Source: JBGSMF01 sp964651475 | GTDB taxonomy: Bacteria > Chloroflexota > Anaerolineae > Fen-1058 | Direction: 5' to 3' | Length of the DNA: 33,633 bases | Assembly (NCBI GenBank): GCA_964651475.1 | Contig: CAZYXV010000041.1 | Coordinates: 1-33,633 of the forward strand | Notes under the pieces: model-generated | Database searches by the model: none | Told to the model about the DNA's origin: nothing | The model's input: only the letters and a program-made list of their open reading frames with translations | Shown: in pieces, positions 31,670 through 33,633 of the stretch | How the letters are laid out: each line of letters starts with the position of its first letter | Position numbering within the stretch: the first letter of the stretch is position 1 | Made by a program: the position numbers and the translations under genes

Positions 31670-32677
31670 ATGGACTTGAACACGCTTTGGTTCATTTTGA
31701 TCACGGTGCTGTTTACGGGCTTTTTCTTTTTGGAAGGGTTTGATTATGGCGTGGGCATTTTGTTGCCCTTCCTGGCCAAGGACGACGCCGACCGCCGCGT
31801 GATGATCAACACAATTGGCCCGGTCTGGGATGGCAACGAGGTCTGGCTGCTCACCGCCGGCGGCGCGATCTTTGCCGCCTTTCCGCACTGGTACGCCACG
31901 CTGTTCAGCGGGTTTTACGTGGCGCTGGTGCTGATGCTGCTCGCGCTGATCGTGCGCGGCGTGGCGTTCGAGTTCCGCAGCAAAGATAAAAATCCCACCT
32001 GGCGCGCGGTGTGGGATGGAATGATCTTTGTGGGCAGCGCCCTTCCGGCGCTGTTGTGGGGCGTGGCGCTGGCCAACATTGTTCGCGGCACGCCGATTGC
32101 CTCCGATATGAATTACGTGGGCGGATTTTTTAACCTGCTGAACCCGTATGCCCTGGTGGGGGGACTCGTCACGCTGGTGGGGTTCACACTGCACGGCGCG
32201 CTCTTTGTGAGCCTCAAGACAACCGACGAGTTGGCGAGCCAGGCTCAGACCGCGGCAAAGCGACTGTGGATACCGTCCATGACATTGGTAGTGATGCTGG
32301 CCCTGTTTAGCGTCGCCTATACCGATCTGTTTCGCAATGGCTTGCCCTGGGTCACGGCCACCGGCGCATTGGCGGCCCTGGCCGCCGCTGGCTGGTTCAT
32401 CCGCAAGGAACGCTACGGCTGGGCCTTTATCTTGAATGGCTTGACGATTGCGTTGGTGACGGTGTCGGCCTTTGGCGGGCTATACCCGCGCGTGATGGTA
32501 TCTAGCCTCAACCCGCAGTGGAGCCTGACGATTTACAATGCTTCGTCCAGCCCGTACACCTTGCAGGTGATGAGCATTGTGGCGCTTGTCTTTACGCCAA
32601 TCGTGTTGATATACCAGGGGTGGACCTATTGGGTCTTTCGCGATCGCGTCAGGCGCACACAGCCGCTCAAGTACTAG
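31670..32677 (+). CDS. cydB: Cytochrome bd oxidase subunit II
   Basis: This 335-residue integral membrane partner of CydA starts with the family hallmark FFFLEGFDYGVGILLPF, followed by GPVWDGNEVWLLTAGGAIFAAFP, both conserved in CydB. About eight or nine TM helices are evident. It has no haem of its own but is required for assembly and proton uptake of the oxidase. GGAGG precedes the ATG. No cydX-like small gene is seen immediately after it; the next gene is the BrnT toxin 68 bp downstream. No cydCD genes lie within the window. Confidence 0.95.
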   Translation: MDLNTLWFILITVLFTGFFFLEGFDYGVGILLPFLAKDDADRRVMINTIGPVWDGNEVWLLTAGGAIFAAFPHWYATLFSGFYVALVLMLLALIVRGVAFEFRSKDKNPTWRAVWDGMIFVGSALPALLWGVALANIVRGTPIASDMNYVGGFFNLLNPYALVGGLVTLVGFTLHGALFVSLKTTDELASQAQTAAKRLWIPSMTLVVMLALFSVAYTDLFRNGLPWVTATGALAALAAAGWFIRKERYGWAFILNGLTIALVTVSAFGGLYPRVMVSSLNPQWSLTIYNASSSPYTLQVMSIVALVFTPIVLIYQGWTYWVFRDRVRRTQPLKY

Positions 32678-32745
32678 TTAGCCGCCACGTTGCGCACCCC
32701 ACACCGCGATACACAAGAACCACATTCACAAGAGAGTGTGCTATA

Positions 32746-33027
32746 ATGAAAGTAACCGTAGAATGGGATCCAGTGAAAGCCCAAATCAATCTCAAGAAAC
32801 ACGGAGTCAGTTTTGAGGAAGCGAGTACCGTTTTTGATGATCCGTTGTTCATCACGTTTCTGGATGTGGAACACTTGCTCGGCGAAGAGCGATACATCAC
32901 AATGGGATTATCCCATAGAAACCAATTGTTGTTGGTAGCCCATACTGACCGTGAGGGAGCAATTCGCATTATCAGTGCCCGAAAGGCCACGAAGAATGAG
33001 CGACGATTTTATGAAGAAGCCGAATGA
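32746..33027 (+). CDS. brnT: BrnT-family toxin
   Basis: This 93-residue protein has the BrnT pattern: an N-terminal WDPVKAQINLKKHGVSFEEA helix, VFDDPLFITF, EERYITMGLSHRNQLLLVAHTDRE and the closing IRIISARKATKNERRFYEE. BrnT is a RelE-fold ribonuclease that slows translation and is neutralised by BrnA. The ATG at 32746 is chosen because homology starts there; the longer frame to 32518 lies in cydB. The sequence TATAAT at 32742-32747 overlaps the start codon. The antitoxin gene overlaps its end by 32 bp, in the toxin-first order usual for BrnTA. Confidence 0.88.
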   Translation: MKVTVEWDPVKAQINLKKHGVSFEEASTVFDDPLFITFLDVEHLLGEERYITMGLSHRNQLLLVAHTDREGAIRIISARKATKNERRFYEEAE

Positions 33028-33235
33028 TGATTATGATTTGCAAGAGGAATATGACCTCTCCCAGCTGCCTATTATGCCCAAAGGCCGCTATGCGCCAGAA
33101 CGGCGTGTTGGTAGCAATGTCATCTTGCTAGAACCGGATTTGGTGCGGGCATTTCCTTCTGATGAAGCCGTCAATAAGGCGCTGCGGCTTATTTTGCAAG
33201 CAGCACAAATTCCGGAGAGGACGGACGTACCGTAA
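32996..33235 (+). CDS. brnA: BrnA-like antitoxin
   Basis: This 79-residue partner of BrnT has an acidic N-terminal half (MSDDFMKKPNDDYDLQEEYDLSQLP), which would wrap the toxin, and a C-terminal part (SNVILLEPDLVRAFPSDEAVNKALRLILQAA) that fits a short ribbon-helix-helix DNA-binding domain. Together the pair should repress its own promoter. The ATG at 32996 lies inside the toxin gene (32-bp overlap), so translation is coupled. Assignment rests on position as much as on sequence. Confidence 0.75.
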   Translation: MSDDFMKKPNDDYDLQEEYDLSQLPIMPKGRYAPERRVGSNVILLEPDLVRAFPSDEAVNKALRLILQAAQIPERTDVP

Positions 33236-33633
33236 ACAAGAAGGCGGCTCCCCCTGCATGGGTGCGACTCGCTCGAATGGTCGGAAGCATGTGATTGCAT
33301 CCAACTCCAAGAGCGCATGTACCAAGCTCTGAGGGTGAGTAATTGCACTCAATAGAGCGCCTATACTAGTTTCTGTCTGGAAACCCTGATCTTGCCCTAA
33401 CAGCCAAGTTAGCCGACCTGGATTGTTGTAACAATTACGATAGACGAAAAAGATTGGATCGCTTGTGAATTTGCTAAACAATTGGAATTGAGAGTGATTT
33501 TGTTGTTTGGAACAGCCACAATGACGAATAATGCGGCCAAAAACTTTTGTCTGTAATCTCATGGTATCTGTTGTGCGTGATATACTCTAAACGGTTGAGA
33601 TTTGGACTTTTTCGAACGATTGAAAGTTCCACG
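33236..33633. other. Right-end stretch without a recognisable gene
   Basis: No intact gene is supported. A stop-bounded stretch of about 40 codons on the plus strand at about 33431-33556 (DEKDWIACEFAKQLELRVILLFG) weakly resembles the start of an MNT-type nucleotidyltransferase (ELRVILLFGS...) but has no start codon, and the GS(x)RG signature breaks after LFG. Confidence 0.3.

Noticed and set aside
33431..33556. Possible MNT nucleotidyltransferase start (ELRVILLFG)
   Set aside because: Only about ten residues resemble the family, there is no start codon and the GSxxRG signature is missing; too weak to annotate as a gene.
33128..33562. Minus-strand frame of 144 codons over the BrnA gene and right end
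   Set aside because: No motif, no ribosome site, and it is antisense to a recognised gene.
1..33633. CRISPR arrays, tRNA and rRNA genes
   Set aside because: No regularly spaced direct repeats, no tRNA cloverleaf with CCA-type end and no rRNA signature were seen on either strand.

Overview
The window looks like chromosomal DNA of a Chloroflexota bacterium, possibly Anaerolineae. This is an inference from gene families and repeat types recalled from memory, with no database search. The clues are very long two-module FtsX/MacB-type ABC permeases, a MalT-like LuxR regulator, palindromic repeats of kinds I associate with this phylum, and a small conserved protein that in my recollection is typical of it. 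Most of the middle is GC-rich. By eye the two ends and the patches at 2.2-3.8 kb and 26.2-28.6 kb are richer in AT, suggesting accessory genes.

Left accessory end (1-4649): a partial CxxC protein, an attC-like palindrome, a two-TM membrane protein, a decayed IS110-family transposase, a C45-type acyltransferase/hydrolase, a SnoaL-like protein, and about 850 bp without an intact gene that holds a frameshifted C-terminal scrap of an aspartyl-tRNA synthetase.

Exporter and signalling block (4650-25955, all on the minus strand). In transcription order it reads: MFS transporter; histidine kinase and NarL-type response regulator (ATGA overlap); two tandem paralogous anchored proteins with three conserved cysteines; a strong terminator; a small membrane protein; a membrane-bound SpoIIE/PP2C phosphatase with a PAS domain; three paralogous ABC permeases (D, C, B); a MalT-like regulator coupled to permease B by an 8-bp overlap; a terminator; a small conserved protein; two MacB/LolD-type ATPases; and permease A, coupled to the second ATPase by another 8-bp overlap. 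Four permeases share two ATPases, which suggests one ATPase set serving several export channels under local regulation.

Right part (25956-33633): a palindromic REP/MITE-like element; a lipoprotein with Asp-box motifs; a GNAT acetyltransferase, a small lipoprotein and a truncated GNAT in one run; surE on the minus strand; then, divergently, a peroxiredoxin followed by cydA and cydB; then a BrnT/BrnA toxin-antitoxin pair. The peroxiredoxin is the highlight. Its peroxidatic cysteine codon is an in-frame TGA, the frame stays open and conserved for 148 sense codons afterwards, and a GC hairpin with a GGTC apical loop lies about 20 nt downstream, much as in the E. coli fdhF SECIS. The best reading is a selenocysteine peroxiredoxin that also lacks the resolving cysteine, probably co-transcribed with cytochrome bd oxidase as an O2/peroxide defence unit.
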